64,000 bases of DNA. Source: Diphasiastrum complanatum (Eukaryota; Streptophyta; Lycopodiopsida; Lycopodiales; Lycopodiaceae). Positions 31,787 through 44,239 of this stretch are shown here, in pieces. The stretch lies in NCBI GenBank assembly GCA_029204225.1, contig CM055097.1, positions 26,567,039 through 26,631,038 of the forward strand. Reading direction: 5' to 3'. The notes below the pieces were generated by a model. It was not told where the DNA came from. It worked only from the letters and a program-made list of their open reading frames with translations, and searched no databases. Each line of letters opens with the position of its first letter. Position 1 is the first letter of the stretch. The translations under genes were made by a program, and so were the position numbers.

Positions 31787-32700
31787 ACGATAATCCCTTA
31801 AATAAGATAGATCTTATTCTGTAATATGGCTTACGATCCTAAGCTGGAACAAAGGATCTATAAGTTTAAGAGGTAGGATGGCTTACGATCCTATTTTAAA
31901 ACAGAGCACCACTAAAAAAGTGATTTGTAGGATAGCTTTGATCCTACGCTAAAACATAAATCTGCTTAAATGAAAATCTATTATCCACAATCAAATCACA
32001 TTAGCAGAATAAAACCAAACAATCACTAGAACTAACAAAAACTACTAACTAGCACTTGAATGCTCCGAAAACTCAAACCCTGTAAATAATCTCAATTCAC
32101 CACTAAAATTTTGTATTCCTTTGACATCAACTATTGCCGACACCAATACAAAACCTCGTCAATTTGCGTTTGGCTTGCGATACCATATAATTCTTCCTGT
32201 TTCTGTTGTGAGCTTTCCAATCAGGCCTACTGTCAATAAACCCACACGCACAATCAAGCTGACACCCTGAATTTCATTCAATTTTAAGACAAATCCCAAA
32301 GCCTGATCCGAGAAAACTCACAATTGGTGCTATACATCGCCCTCGATCAATATCAGATCCTCTGTAGAACACGCCTGTGTCTGTCTGTGTGCGCGCGTAC
32401 GAGGCGCAAGGAGCGTAAGCTAACGTCACGCCATAACTTTCTATCTCAAATTCCTCTCTCTCGCTTCCTCTCTATTTCTCGTTTCTCTCTGTATTTCTTT
32501 TTCTCTCTCGGCTTGGCGTCGTGCCACGTCGGACAACTCACAGTCAACTGCACTTTGCCACGTCAGCTAAGCCTAGTGTTTATTGAACGCTCATCAGCCT
32601 ACGTGGACTCCACGTTAGCAAACAATCCCACCACGTCCGCAGCCTGCGTGTCTTTCTAGCTGACTGGGCCTCCACGTAGGCATACACGGCCGCCACGCCA
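31787..32700 (-). promoter_or_regulatory. Presumed promoter and 5' UTR of the F-box gene, with ACGT-core cluster
   Basis: The region upstream of the minus-strand start codon becomes CpG-richer than the surrounding DNA at 32370-32700. Seven ACGT cores lie at 32423, 32526, 32560, 32601, 32612, 32633 and 32674, mostly as CCACGTC/CCACGTA. These are the core that plant bZIP and some bHLH factors bind. A TC-rich tract (32440-32510) could be a core-promoter or 5' UTR pyrimidine patch. The transcription start cannot be placed. Confidence 0.5.
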
Positions 32701-33290
32701 GCCGAACGTTGGGCAACCTATGGGTTTGATGTCGTAACTCAACGGATTTATGCCGCATTCGAGGCCTCCCTCCTCCAAAAAAGCAAAACAAAAGTATGAA
32801 GAGACTCGGTGCTCCTAGAATCTTTACTAAGTAAAAAAGCAAGGGGTGGGGGGGGGGGGGCTTATCCTTGAGGTATTTTCTGCCTCGGGCTATCGGCCTC
32901 GATTGAAGTCCCTTCCCATGGCAGAATGATCGAGGAGGTGACCTTTCTTGGGGTGAAAATTTTTTTGACCTTTCTTTTTGCCGTATTTTATTTTACGTGT
33001 ACCTTCTGTAATGCACAGATTTCACGCAAGGAGGCACCTCCCTTTTCATTGTAAAGAAAAAAAAGTTTCAATTTGTTTTTTGTCAATAATCCCATGTAAC
33101 CAACATGCAACTCAAAACTAGCACGTTATAAACATGTACAATTATCTACATTCGAGGGATTTGGATGGATTGAAGACCCAATACATCAACTTACAAAGGC
33201 CAAGAAAATTGCCTTTAAAGGGAAGAACATCAACCTCAAACAACAAAGTGAATAAGTATAAAGGCCAAGAAACATCAACCTCATATGCTT
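32701..33290. other. Intergenic stretch with a G-run
   Basis: No gene seen. A run of Gs broken only by one T (about 32843-32861) could form a quadruplex. Repeated GGCCAAGAAA/CATCAACCTCA phrases begin at about 33195 and continue to 33420. Confidence 0.5.
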
Positions 33291-33299
33291 CTTGGTTTC

Positions 33300-33375
33300 C
33301 AAGGGGAGGCTCGAACCTGGGACCAAAGAAACTTTGAATGTCAAAGCTAATCAACTGAGCCAACCTCATGTGATA
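33300..33375 (-). repeat. tRNA-derived SINE head
   Basis: On the minus strand, an A-box-like TGGCTCAGTTGATTAGC (about 33362-33346) and a B-box-like AGGTTCGAGCC (about 33318-33308) are spaced as in a tRNA gene. The sequence cannot fold into a full cloverleaf, so it is a SINE head with Pol III promoter boxes rather than a tRNA gene. The body probably continues toward lower coordinates, where the GGCCAAGAAA phrases lie. Confidence 0.6.
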
Positions 33376-33589
33376 GTAAATAGATAAAGCGAACGACCCC
33401 AAAGGGCAAGACCATCAACCTCAAACTCTTGTCTAAGCAACCATAGCTAGGGCTCAAGACAACTTTCAACTTTAGTCCAAGCAACAACAAGCCTTGAAGA
33501 TAACCTTTAAACTTTATCCAACTAAAACAAAGGCAAAAGATGCTCGATTCCTTAGTATCCTGACAGGAGTTGGAGTTAGAGCCACTCTT

Positions 33590-34290
33590 AAGATCACAAA
33601 CTTTTTGGAGAAGATCTAGACAAGAACCCCTTTTCTTTATATAAAAAACATGTCCTTTTTGCCATTAGGGTCATTGCCAAATAGCACTTTTTCTCCCTAT
33701 GTTGCCTTCTGCTTCTTCCTGAGGCTACCTCCATGACTAAGATTGAAGGAGTTGCTTGTTTGGCAAAGGGGGTTTGGGAAAAGGCAAAGATGGCCTTAGC
33801 AGAGTACACACTATTAAATAGTGGATCAACTCATAATTTTCTAGATTCTTGTTTGGTGTAGAAGTTATCGATGCCCACCAAAGCTACTAATCATAAGTAT
33901 ATGTGTATTCACTTGACCATGAGAACATATACTAAGCTAAGAGATTGGAGGATATCAAATGTACAATTTCGAAGGCAAGGCCATTTAAAACCCATTAACT
34001 TTCACATTAGGAATTGTAATAGGTCAAAAAAGCTTTTAGGTTATAGAAACCCAGTGCAAAGCTTTTAAGCAAGAACTACTTTATTTAGGGCATGCCATGA
34101 CATCCTAGGGCATGAGGATTGGTTGGGACAAGATAAAGGGACTTGTCCAATGGCTCATACCCTAGACTATGAGGCAATTGAAATCTTTACTTGAGTTTAT
34201 TGTATTCTTTTGAATGTTCGTTGAGGGGTATGCCAAGGTTGCAACACCATTGAAACATGAACTTATGGGGATCTACAAGTATTCACCTCC
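33590..34290 (+). mobile_element. Ty3/Gypsy fossil (protease and reverse transcriptase parts)
   Basis: A protease-like stretch has NSGSTHNFLDS near 33815. It is followed by decayed sequence and then a piece of reverse transcriptase around 34140-34270 that includes FVEGYAKVATPL, matching the thumb-side motif YRRFVKGYAKIAAPL of plant Gypsy elements. Heavily broken and old. LTRs were not found. Confidence 0.6.
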
Positions 34291-34864
34291 TTATGGAATT
34301 GTCTTTGCTCCTACATACATATACTTTGGAGAGACATTCAAGTACCATCCGATCACTTTGTGTCCACATATCGACAATGGTAAAATGTATTTTTCCTAGA
34401 TTCACCTAATAGCCTTCTAGAATTTTTTGTCCTCTTGCAAAAGTTGAGATATCCTCTTCAAACCACCATTGCTTTGGTTGCCAAATCAATATTATGATCT
34501 CATTTGACATGTTCAATAGTCATAGAACCTCCAAGCTCTTCTACTTGATCCACTTCTGGAGCCAATACCTATGAACAAAACCTACAAAAACGACATTGTA
34601 TTAACTCGAAAGACACAAAAAAATGAATAGAAATTCAGCTCCAGCTAATATTTGCAGAAGTTGCATACATGCACCCATTATAGCTTGTCTAAAGTGCTAG
34701 TTGGGGCAAGAAAATTTGCTCCACTTTTATGCAACATACCTAATAATGTAGGATTTTTCATAGTAGTTGCATAAGCCTTATGGCAATATTTTAGCTACAC
34801 CCAAGTAGAGAAGAGCATAATGTGGATCTTAGTTTTCTTGCTTAACAATTTTTGGTCCTAGATG
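34291..34864. other. Stretch with no recognised content
   Basis: AT-rich, no protein match seen. Probably the remainder of the Gypsy fossil or unrelated decayed repeat. Confidence 0.5.
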
Positions 34865-35678
34865 CTATAAGCAGGTTACTGCTTTGGAAGGAAGATCACC
34901 TTGGAGCATATCGAATCATCTTCATGTGTTGTTGATCTTCTCACAAAACCATTGCTCAAGAATGCTTTTGTTAAGTTCATATCTAATATTGGCTTGCTTA
35001 CAAGATCTATGTTGAAATAGATAGATATCTTTTAAGGAGAAAATTGTAAATGCTATCTATCTTGAGTTTTGGAGGTTCTATGCCAAATCCACCTCTTGTA
35101 CACTTGTCAATAAGTGTTTAGGCCAAAATATGGTTTAGATTAGCTTGAGCTATTGTAGGTTGTTGACACTTGGCTTGATGGTAGAGGGCAAGGACAAGGC
35201 ACCTCATAATGTCACTTGACCATGTGGACCAATCATAGCAAGAGGTGGACCAAAATGGTCTAATCGATGTAAGAGGTGGTCTAAGAGTGGTCAAATCTTT
35301 GTAAGAGGTGATTTACAGAGGTCCAATCATTGAGCTTCATTGCCATACATCTGGGATCCAAGCCACTCTATGAGAGTGTGTGAGCTTGATTCTACACCGA
35401 GCTTCAATTATTGAGTCCGATAATGTGAAACTTGTGGATTTAATTAAGTTGATACAACAGTCTCGAGACAATTTTTCTGCAAAATTACATATGCTTTTAC
35501 ACAGAGAGCAGAAACAAACTACATGACTAGTTTGTTGTAACTCTGTTTGATAATGTCAATCTAGTAGTGGAGTACATAATTTAGTGTTGTCAATGTTCAA
35601 GTTGAGATTGTAGGACACATTATTATGGACATTGTAAGGGAGAAACAAACTATTTGTTGGAACAATCTATCAGATGCA
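34865..35678 (+). mobile_element. Copia fossil G: RNase H end plus 3' LTR
   Basis: The end of Copia RNase H is visible (LEHIESSSCVVDLLTKPL and RSMLK, about 34890-35020). A purine tract follows, then a candidate LTR at 35045-35678 (TGTAAATGCT...GATGCA). The LTR has repeated GGTCCAATC/AAGAGGTG phrases at 35215-35330, as in the Copia B LTR, so the two families are related. TGTTATCAGAG follows immediately and resembles a primer site. Only the 3' part of the element is seen; it is a fossil. Confidence 0.65.
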
Positions 35679-35829
35679 TGTTATCAGAGTTTTATTGTTG
35701 GTCAATTTATTTTCTAATCTTGACTTCAATATTGATTATAATGGTTTTATTTCACATTTGGTAAACTCTTTGACATTCAATATATTCTGTCAATTTCTAA
35801 TGTAATGTGTGATTTTGCCAAATATTTAA

Positions 35830-37420
35830 CATGTTTGTCACACACAGATGTTTCATTTTTTTAATATCTTTATGAATGTTAAGATAGTTTGAACATCGTT
35901 ATCCATATCATTTGATTTTGATATGTATTCAAATATAATCTCCAACACAAGATTCACACATGTGAGATGAATAAGTAGTATACAGATTTGGCCTTTAACG
36001 ATTTTATGCTCGTATATGTACTTGAGACTTCTCATATCAATGTTTTCAAATCTCTGATGCCAGAAGATGTTTTTGGAGTTTTTGTTGACATGGTTGGATG
36101 AAAATTAATGACATAACTTATACTGGTAGCCATCTCTAAAACCCTTGGCATGAATTTTTGCTTTGTTATTTCAAATCATGCATTGTTTGACATTGAATTG
36201 AATGTCTTGGTAGTATCATCTTGAACAATAATTTGTATTGTACCTTGTCTTGCTCTTTGATAAGAGCTTGAGTATGCTAAGTTGATAGAATTGTTTGATC
36301 AGTTAAATTGTTAAACTAGTATTTTCTACAAGGCATGGTAGCCCCAAAATTAAGTTACCAACAGTCATGGTCTAAGAATTATAAGAATTTGGCCATGAAC
36401 AATTTTTGTGTCTCAACTGCATTGAGAGAATCAAGCTTGTTGAAAGCCACATTTGCCAGATGTTGCTTCTTCTCATTATAAATCATGGTATTGGCTCCTT
36501 GATGTCGTGGCTAGGTTTTGTAGTATGTGCAAAATCATTTACGTTTTTTTTTTGGTCAAATTTCTTCTTTGGTTATTAGATGAAGATTGATTGTCCTTGG
36601 CTGTCCTTGGCTTGTGAAGGACTTGCATTCTTGGAATGAGATTTCTTCTTGGTGTACAGAGCCATCAAATTATTATATTGGGTGCCATTGGTGTTCCTTC
36701 TAGTCTCCTCTTGAATGAGACGCATCATGAATGTATCTCCTGAAGGAAACTCTCTCCCATTGGGAGGCATGCCGCTTCTCTAGGCGGGCCTTTTTAAAGT
36801 CAAATTCAGCTGAGTAGAGACCATCATAACAAGATGCTCATGGGATCTTGGAATTTTTTTTTTAACACGCTCATTATAACATATGCCTCAAATATTGGTA
36901 ATCCAACATATGCATAAGCTCTTGGTGATCCAACTATTGCCAATTGGTCCAATAAGAACTTAAAGTGATTAACATGATCACTAATGGTAGGACTTGACAG
37001 CACTTTGTAAGAGAATAGTTTCTAGCTCAAGAGCAAACTTGTGGGAGTGTCCATTGCGACCAATGGGAGTGTCCATGATTACTTGGAAGTAGTGCAATGA
37101 CTAACATGGGAGATTTGGGAATCTCTCAAGTTCAAGGCAATCAGGATAAGAGCTTTGGAGTCCCTTTTCCCCATTGAGACCAATGGGAGTGTCCATGATT
37201 ACTTGGAAGTAATGCAATGACTAACATGGGAGGTTTGGGAATCTCTCAAGTTCAAGGCAATCAGGATAAGAGCTTTGGAGTCCCTTTTCCTCCATGTGAT
37301 TGTAGTAGGATCAACATCAAGTTTGATTTCTGATCCTTCGACCACTTCCCACAAGTCCTTTGCCAACAAGATCATCCTCTCTTGAACTCCCACACATGAT
37401 CGACATTGTTTTCTCAATAG
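35830..37420 (-). mobile_element. Copia fossil H (gag and GAG-pre-integrase)
   Basis: On the minus strand, gag sequence lies at about 37400-37200 (LLAKDLWEVVEGSEIKL, like family A gag). Further gag is at about 36770-36576 (MMRLIQEETRRN), with a GAG-pre-integrase trace at about 36090-35900. It contains a 118-bp tandem duplication. Strongly decayed, with many breaks. LTRs were not recognised. Confidence 0.6.
37061..37296. repeat. Two-copy tandem duplication, 118-bp period
   Basis: The block starting ACCAATGGGAGTGTCCATG at 37061 recurs at 37179, with two or three differences. It lies inside Copia fossil H. Confidence 0.9.
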
Positions 37421-37664
37421 TTGAATGTGAAAAGATGAGGATTCTATGATTATGATAAGCATAAAGTCCCTACCTTTACAACATACAAAATACCACAAGC
37501 ATTTAAAAAGTTAGACATAGAACCACACTTAGAGCAATAAAAGATCCCCAAAATAAAATTAAATTTCAACCCGCCTTAATAACATATATCTTACTAGTTG
37601 AAAATAAATAATAGATCATTACGAAGAAAGTTACAAGACAATCATAAACAATTGAAGTATTGAG

Positions 37665-37745
37665 GTGGTTAGAACTTACTTTCCTCTCTATCATGAGGTC
37701 AAGGGTTCTAGCACCCAAATGAAGACATATGAGTGACTAAAAAAA
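37665..37745 (+). repeat. Possible tRNA-derived SINE head
   Basis: GAGGTGGTTAGAACTTAC (A-box-like, about 37667) and GGGTTCTAGCACCC (B-box-like, about 37711) have tRNA-like spacing. No cloverleaf was found and the 3' body is not defined. Confidence 0.4.
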
Positions 37746-37759
37746 AATACATTTGCACT

Positions 37760-40590
37760 TGCAACTATACAAAAGGTACACAAAATTAAACTAAATCATA
37801 AGGACCCCTAGCTATTCATGTATGAACCTTTATACAATGGCATAAATTATTTCCAATCGACTACTTAACAAGCATGTCATTGGCTTTGATTATCTACTTA
37901 TGAGGCATTAGTCACAGTCATTCAAAATCATTGTTTTCTTGGTCACATGCTTGAATTATGTTTTAAATGTACTATAAATGGTAACATCTTCAATTTTGTT
38001 AATCTCCCTCATTTTTTGACTTAAAATAGCAACAACTTTTTAGCTTTGTTGATAACAATGAGCCATTATGATTAGCTAATTTGGTCTGTGAGTTGAATAT
38101 AGAAATGAATTCTCTCTCTTTTCCAATGCTTTTATACTGCAGTAGTGTTTTTTTTTCATTTCTTAATGATTTGAATGCTTCTTTAAGTTTGAGCATACAT
38201 GTGTATGGAAAATCTTCTTGCCAAGTTTCAATCACCTTGTTTTACCTCCTTTTCTATTTGGAATTTGTTTGAAAGACAAGAACAAGAAACACATGTCCAC
38301 AATGTGTTTGTAAAATTATGAGCATAAACACTAAAGAAAAGTAAGAGTGTTAGAGGGACCTTTGTGGTTCTTCACAATAAATTACTATCGTAGTGGCACA
38401 ACAATCTTATCAAACCATTTATTTACTTGACAACTTCATCTTTAGATAATTTTTCCTTTAACACAAGGAAGCTTCAAAAAAGTTCAAGTGTCTTACATAC
38501 CAGTGTAGCATTGTCTACCAAGCATCCCACCTCATGTTAGTGGTGCACCATATGACATCTTCATTTCTTTATCTTATGATATATTTGTGATTGTTATTTG
38601 CTGAATATGAAAACCAGTACGAATTTTTTCTTTCTATGGACAAATTGTATCATAATGTGCAATGCTATCATGCCCATGAGACATCAAGTAATATGTGCTC
38701 TTATAGTAAACTTTGTGAACTATATATTTATCAAGCTTTTTTCAAGAATTAACAAAGTCTCATTTTCTATACTTATCCAGTCACTTCTAGACCACCAAAT
38801 ATCCAAATTATGTATAGCCCCCCAAGAGTACAATTGTGGCATATAATGGTAATAGAGACATAGGCTTAATCAATCTTGCTTTGTCCATGAGGGACACCTA
38901 AGAGCCCATGAGGTCCAAAATTCTAGAGCTTTGTATTCCATATTGTGGTCAGAATGGGAAGCTTGCATCTTCCTTATTAGCTCCTCCTATGTATGTGGTT
39001 GTAATTTGATGTGTGGTGTAAAAGTTGTACATATAAAGATGCTAGTGTTATTATTTCTCACAAAATAACGTTAGATTCTCAAAATAGAGTGATGCTTTAG
39101 AACTTGACGACTTGTGGACATTTGCCAACATTGCACGTTTCTCAAGTGGGATGGTTCTTTAAATACATGGAAGCAAAACATGGTGTAGATGTATAGTTAT
39201 CAAATTTATATATGCCACAAATGTGGCTTCTAAACATTGGCAAGATTTTCTATCATTTGTAAAACATTAATCCAATAGATGCATGCCCTTCAAGTTGTCA
39301 TTATATTATCCAGTTGCTATCTTTTCATAAGTTCTTTAATGGAAATGACGTAAAATTTCTTAGATTATGGATTTTCCAACTCGTCTACTCATCTATCCAC
39401 TATGATTTCCATTCATCTTGTGGAACTTATTTGAACCATTCAATCCTTGTTTTTAAAAAAGAGTCAAAATGAATTTTTTTTTCATTAAAAACATTGAAAC
39501 AAAATTTTACAAGATACATGTTCCAAGATTTTTTCCTTTTTTCTGAAAGACTGGTGTAGCAATCGTTTCTTAAAAAATAAACCTAGCAAACCATATCAAG
39601 ATATTACTTTTCTTTTCATAGAGTAGGTAAAGTTGTTAGGATGTGGTCCCTCCACGATGCACAAAGAAATAGAGTGGCATGATAATAGAAAGAGACTTAT
39701 GTGAATGGATAAAGTGCTAGATGAGTTGATTTCCTAGTTGGTTATGGTGAGTTGAATGTACTTGCAAACAACACACATATGGGCCTTTCACAAGCTACAT
39801 TAGTTCAATAAGATATTCTTATAGCGTACAAATGAATATCATAAAAAGCTAAACATATGGCCTAAAGCAAATTGCACAATAAAAAAGAAGACAAAGTTGA
39901 CCATGTCATTTTATAAAGCATGATTTGCATTAATTCTTTTAAGGGGTTTGCATGTGATCTTTATAACATACAATACCAATCCTTCCATTTCCAAAATTTG
40001 AAATAATTTGCTGAAATGCATTTGAGGAGAGAAATTCATATACCTCCTCAGAACTTCATGTCAATTCTTCAATAGCGTGTCTTAAATGAGGTGTAAAGGT
40101 TTCCTCGCCTACTTTAATTTAAGCATCCATAGAAATTACACAAGGAGCATCCATTGAAATGCTGGCTGACCTTAAAGAGTTGGCATACAAGCATCAAACC
40201 TTCAACATTCTACTATTTATATTGATTATGTGCCACATTATTATTTTTCATGTTATGTTAATTTTGAGAACAACAGTAAACATATATTTTAATTTCCAAA
40301 ATGGCCATCCAATCATATGGCTCCTCCTAGTGTATAAGTCCAAAGTCAAAGTAGATAAGAGAATCTATAAGAGTTTTTTTTCCTATTGGTGAGGAAAATA
40401 TTAGGCAAAAGGCTCGAGTGGTAGAAACATTTTCTTACTAAGTTTAAGTTCAATGTCCTCCTGATGCTTATTATTCAAAGTATTTTGGATTACCACATGG
40501 ATTTGGCTATGGGGATTTAGTTTTAATGTTCCATTAATAGTGGTTATGAAGTAAAAGGAAAACTTTGATTAGGCCCTTTATAGATTTATG
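37760..40590. other. Intergenic stretch, no gene recognised
   Basis: AT-rich, with short open frames of no recognisable family. A second tRNA-like phrase (GGCTCGAGTGGTAGAAAC ... AGTTCAATGTCC, 40411-40460) may be another SINE head, but this is weak. Confidence 0.5.
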
Positions 40591-40599
40591 AGCCTTTGG

Positions 40600-41139
40600 C
40601 TTTCACTTGGCATTCAATTGTAAGAAACTCTAGCATTGGATTTTTGTTCATCTTGCTTGCAATGCGAGACCATTTTCACCAAAATTGGGGTATCTCTATG
40701 AAGGAATGAATTCTCTTGTAGGTATCGAGGAGTAACCTAAGAGGTTTCAAGGTCTAAAAGGCCAAGTCCACAAAGATGAGAAGGGGTCATGCAAATATCT
40801 TGATTAAGCATACTAGGGTTGTTTCATAAATTTTTTCTATAAGTCTACTTGAGCATTATGTTAATGAAAGGGGGTATCCAATTCATGAGAAAATGGGTGA
40901 GACATGAAGCAATGATATGTTTTACCACTACAAGTTTGGCTAAAAAGTTGATCCCCTTAGAGGTGAAAACATCAATTATCCAATTGAATCTTTCTTTGGT
41001 TGAAACCAAAGCCCCAATAGAAAAACTTAGGTATCTATAGGGAGTACCATGGCCAGTAATTTTAAGCCCAAGGTTAGAGATCCAATAATGAGAAGAGCCA
41101 TGAAAGAAAGTGTATGTACAAATGAGCTCCAAATCCATA
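40600..41139 (-). mobile_element. L1-type LINE fragment (reverse transcriptase C-terminal side)
   Basis: The minus-strand frame at 41138-40845 resembles the segment after the plant LINE reverse transcriptase core: LGLKITGHGTPYRYLSFSIGA, then FNWIIDVF, LVVVKHIIASCLTHFLMNW. Decayed continuation lies at about 40840-40600. This corresponds to the fingers/thumb region of plant L1 ORF2; endonuclease and catalytic YxDD parts are absent. It is a truncated pseudogene and the poly(A) end is not defined. A Gypsy LTR directly abuts its upstream end at 41145. Confidence 0.7.
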
Positions 41140-41144
41140 TCAAG

Positions 41145-42770
41145 TGATCTCGGATCTCAAATTAGGTCTTAGTGCACTTAGGGTAAATCCTAACCCTATA
41201 AATTAATGCCCTTGATCAAGGAAACAAGGCTCAAGATGTCTCGAGTTAAGGTGGCTCATCTTGGAGGTGGCCAACCTCATCAAAATCCCTATAATCTAGG
41301 ACCATGATTTTTGGCCTTGACATGAGCACAATTTACGGCCATGAATGGTGACTTGATGTGTGGAAGATATTTGAATATCCTATATCAAGTCCTAAACCAA
41401 GAATCATATTCTAAGCATGCCAATCACAAGCAACAAAAGGGAAACGGATAGTGGACAAACCAACCCAACCAAACTTAGATCGAACGGATCTAGCCCCCAA
41501 GCTATGGATCAATCACAAAGAGGAATGAGGCATCACACCAGCAGCATACACTTAGAATTTGCTTTTAACAGGAACACAAATCATGCTACACAGTAACACA
41601 TACAAAAAACACTCTCCACAGCAAGCTCACATAGCAACTATATTTCTCAAAATGAAATTACACTATACATATAGTTGTTCACTCAGGCCATGCATGACCC
41701 AAGTTGCCATTGGCGGGATGAGTGTCCCGTCGACTTGCCTCGTGGCGAGGCCAATTGACCCTTATTAACTGATAGGACCCATAGTACAGTAACACAATGA
41801 TTCTACTTTAATTCTAACTCATACGGCTACCAGTCTCACAATCAAGCATACACTAGTGAGAGTCCAATAGGTATACTTATACCCTCCAAGGCCCATGCAC
41901 CACTAAAAGTGCACTGTGACACCTCTGTAGCCTATTTGGGCCATGTCATCCAATTCAACTAATAGACCCATACAAATCCACCATCATGAGTTTAGGCCTA
42001 CAACCATTAATTATGACCATGTACATATAAGGGCCCCAATTCTCTTATAGTCACAATTAACTTACAGGTTGTTGGTCTAGCGATCTCTAGCATAAACACA
42101 CTACCCGAGACCAGTCATGGGCATGACATTCTTCCCCACTTATTCAAGTTCTGTCCTCAGAACTTAAAACTGGGAAAGTTTCTCCTTAAGCTTTCTTCCT
42201 ATTCCCATGAATCATCATCGTCTGTACATCCCTTCCATCAAACCAGATGCTCGGTAATTACATGATTCCTCAATCGTTTAGTTCTTGTATCCAAGATCTT
42301 TTCGGGTTCAAGTCGAGACACACTCAATGAATCATCCAACAGGTCCAATTGATCTCCAGATCCAAGATGCTCTCCTTCACGTAGACTCTTCTTGAATCGG
42401 CTTACGTGAAATACCTGATGCACTTGAGATCCTTCCGGGAGCTCCAATTGGTAAGCTAAGGATCCGATCTTTTTCAAGATCTGATATGGTCCTCTATATC
42501 TAGGGGACAATTTATATTGCTTGTCGGTACACGTTACACTAGAATCATTCGGAATTCTCAAATATACCCAATCTCCCACTTGAAAGTTTCTCAATGATCT
42601 TTTCATATTTGCATAATGTCGGTCCCTATCCTGGGCACACTCCGCAAGGAACAAAGTGACTACTTCCTGGGTGACATTTTCACGTGCAACTCGTAGCATT
42701 TCTTGCATAACATGTAGGAAATCCGCTACCAGCTTCTGAAACCTGATCGTACGAGTCTCTATCAAAATGA
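41145..42770 (-). mobile_element. Ty3/Gypsy chromovirus fossil: integrase end and 3' LTR
   Basis: On the minus strand, the frame at 42765-42238 holds the C-terminal integrase module (NFQVGDWVYLRI, KLSPRYRGPYQILKKIG) followed by a chromodomain-like tail. The purine tract AAGTGGGGAAGAA (about 42131-42143) follows, and then a 986-bp LTR (42130-41145; TGTCATGCCC...GAGATCA). No upstream pol or gag is seen. A fossil; the integrase region itself looks fairly well kept. Confidence 0.75.
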
Positions 42771-42939
42771 GTGATATAGGTTAAAAGTAGTACATAAGCA
42801 TAAATGGGCTATAACCGGTAGCCAAATAATTACTAGAAATCAATCTCCATCAAGGGTAACTTCCTCTCCGAGGAGATTGCTATCAAAATATAAATACATA
42901 TTTTATCTATCAAGAGATGAAGGTAGCAGGCAAGCAAAG

Positions 42940-43450
42940 CAACTTTACTACTAATGATGAGGATCTAGGTGGTTGTGATTCTCTTTTGATGTGTTCTTCA
43001 AATCCAATATCAAGTGAGGTGACAAAGAGTCATGGTGGATTGATAGTGGAGCTAGTCCACACATGACTAGTCACAAGGAGTTTTTTACTTTTTTGGTCAC
43101 TTATGATGGAGCCAAGAAAGTGATTCACATGGCCAATGGTGGTAAGTGTGTGATTGAAGGTATTTGTTCAATTCCTATTTTGTCTTTCTACTAATAGAAA
43201 AGCCATACTTTATGGTGTTCTTTACATTCCTTCACTTTCAAAGACTTTGTTAAGTGGTGGCAAATGATAGAGAAAGGATACATGCTGGTAAAGTTTGGTG
43301 GTGATGCTTGTTTCATTACAAAGGAAGTTGGTTGCTAGAGGCAATAAACAAGGTAGACTTTTCATGCTTGATGCTTTTGTTATGGCTAACAAAAAGGATG
43401 AAATGGAAAAGGAGATTGGTCTCAACTTTCCAAAGTTACCTTTTAATGTC
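42940..43450 (+). mobile_element. Copia fossil F (protease region)
   Basis: Plus-strand sequence has the Copia protease signature WWIDSGASPHMTSHKEFF at about 43032-43085. The usual downstream segment follows (GICSIPI, then decayed VLYIPSLSK-like sequence to about 43450). It is an internal piece only, and broken. Confidence 0.6.
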
Positions 43451-43451
43451 A

Positions 43452-44060
43452 TGTGCCAAATCTAAACAAATAGCAATTATAGTGGAAGTAAAGCTAAGAG
43501 CAAGAAAAGTACAAAGCATTCAAGATAGCATATCCATAGAAAGCTAGAAACAATGAGATCACAATGGAATCACATTAGCAATGAAAGAAAGAGTACAATC
43601 AATGGAAATGGAGCATTGATTCATGTGGATAGGGCACATGAGACCTAGCAATGGATATCCCTATGGCTCACATTCACAAGGAAGCTAGAAGCTCTCACTT
43701 GCAAATGAGCCAAAAGATTCACGAAATGATGTCTCTTGCCTAGTTATAGACAATGCTCTTACTTAACTAAACAATACTATCTTGAGGGATACTTAGCCCT
43801 TGTAAAGTATTATTCAAACTACATTGGGCCCTTGTTGGCCTGTTATCCTTATTAATTACTTTGGAGGGCCTAAAGAGGGAACCGCCTTGTTCTTAAGGCT
43901 AATAGCTCCTTTTGGGCCTACAAAGCTTACAATGGATATTCTAATGCATTGAGAAGCACTGATGTACTAAAAGTACATGACACTCCCCCTACTTAAACAT
44001 TTTTGTCCTCAAAAATGAAGACGCTTGTCTGATCAGCTTGATCAGCCTGGTTAAGTAGTC
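43452..44060 (-). mobile_element. Possible LTR-element 3' end
   Basis: In minus-strand sense, a short reading EDVFIFEDKNV typical of an LTR-element polyprotein end (about 44030-43995) is followed by GTAGGGGGAG and then TGTCATGTAC at 43982. The candidate LTR could extend to TGTGCCAAAT at 43452. No second LTR is available to confirm this. Confidence 0.35.
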
Positions 44061-44239
44061 ATGACTAAGGGTGTGTCGTTCAAAAAATAATAATAATTTA
44101 TTGCCTTGTTACAGATCCAAAGCTGTCAAATTGAATCCATTTTGCTAGTTTCAAACTGTATTCCTCCTTTCCATGGAGGAAAACTGATGGTTGAAGAAGA
44201 GGTTGATGAAGCACCATATTGCTTGTTGGCAACCAATCT

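Noticed and set aside
32324-32842. Open frames in the F-box upstream region
   Set aside because: Short, without domains, and overlapping the presumed promoter. Their length follows the locally higher GC content.
33300-33375. A real tRNA gene
   Set aside because: A-box and B-box-like words are present, but no acceptor stem or full cloverleaf can be drawn, so a SINE head is the better reading.
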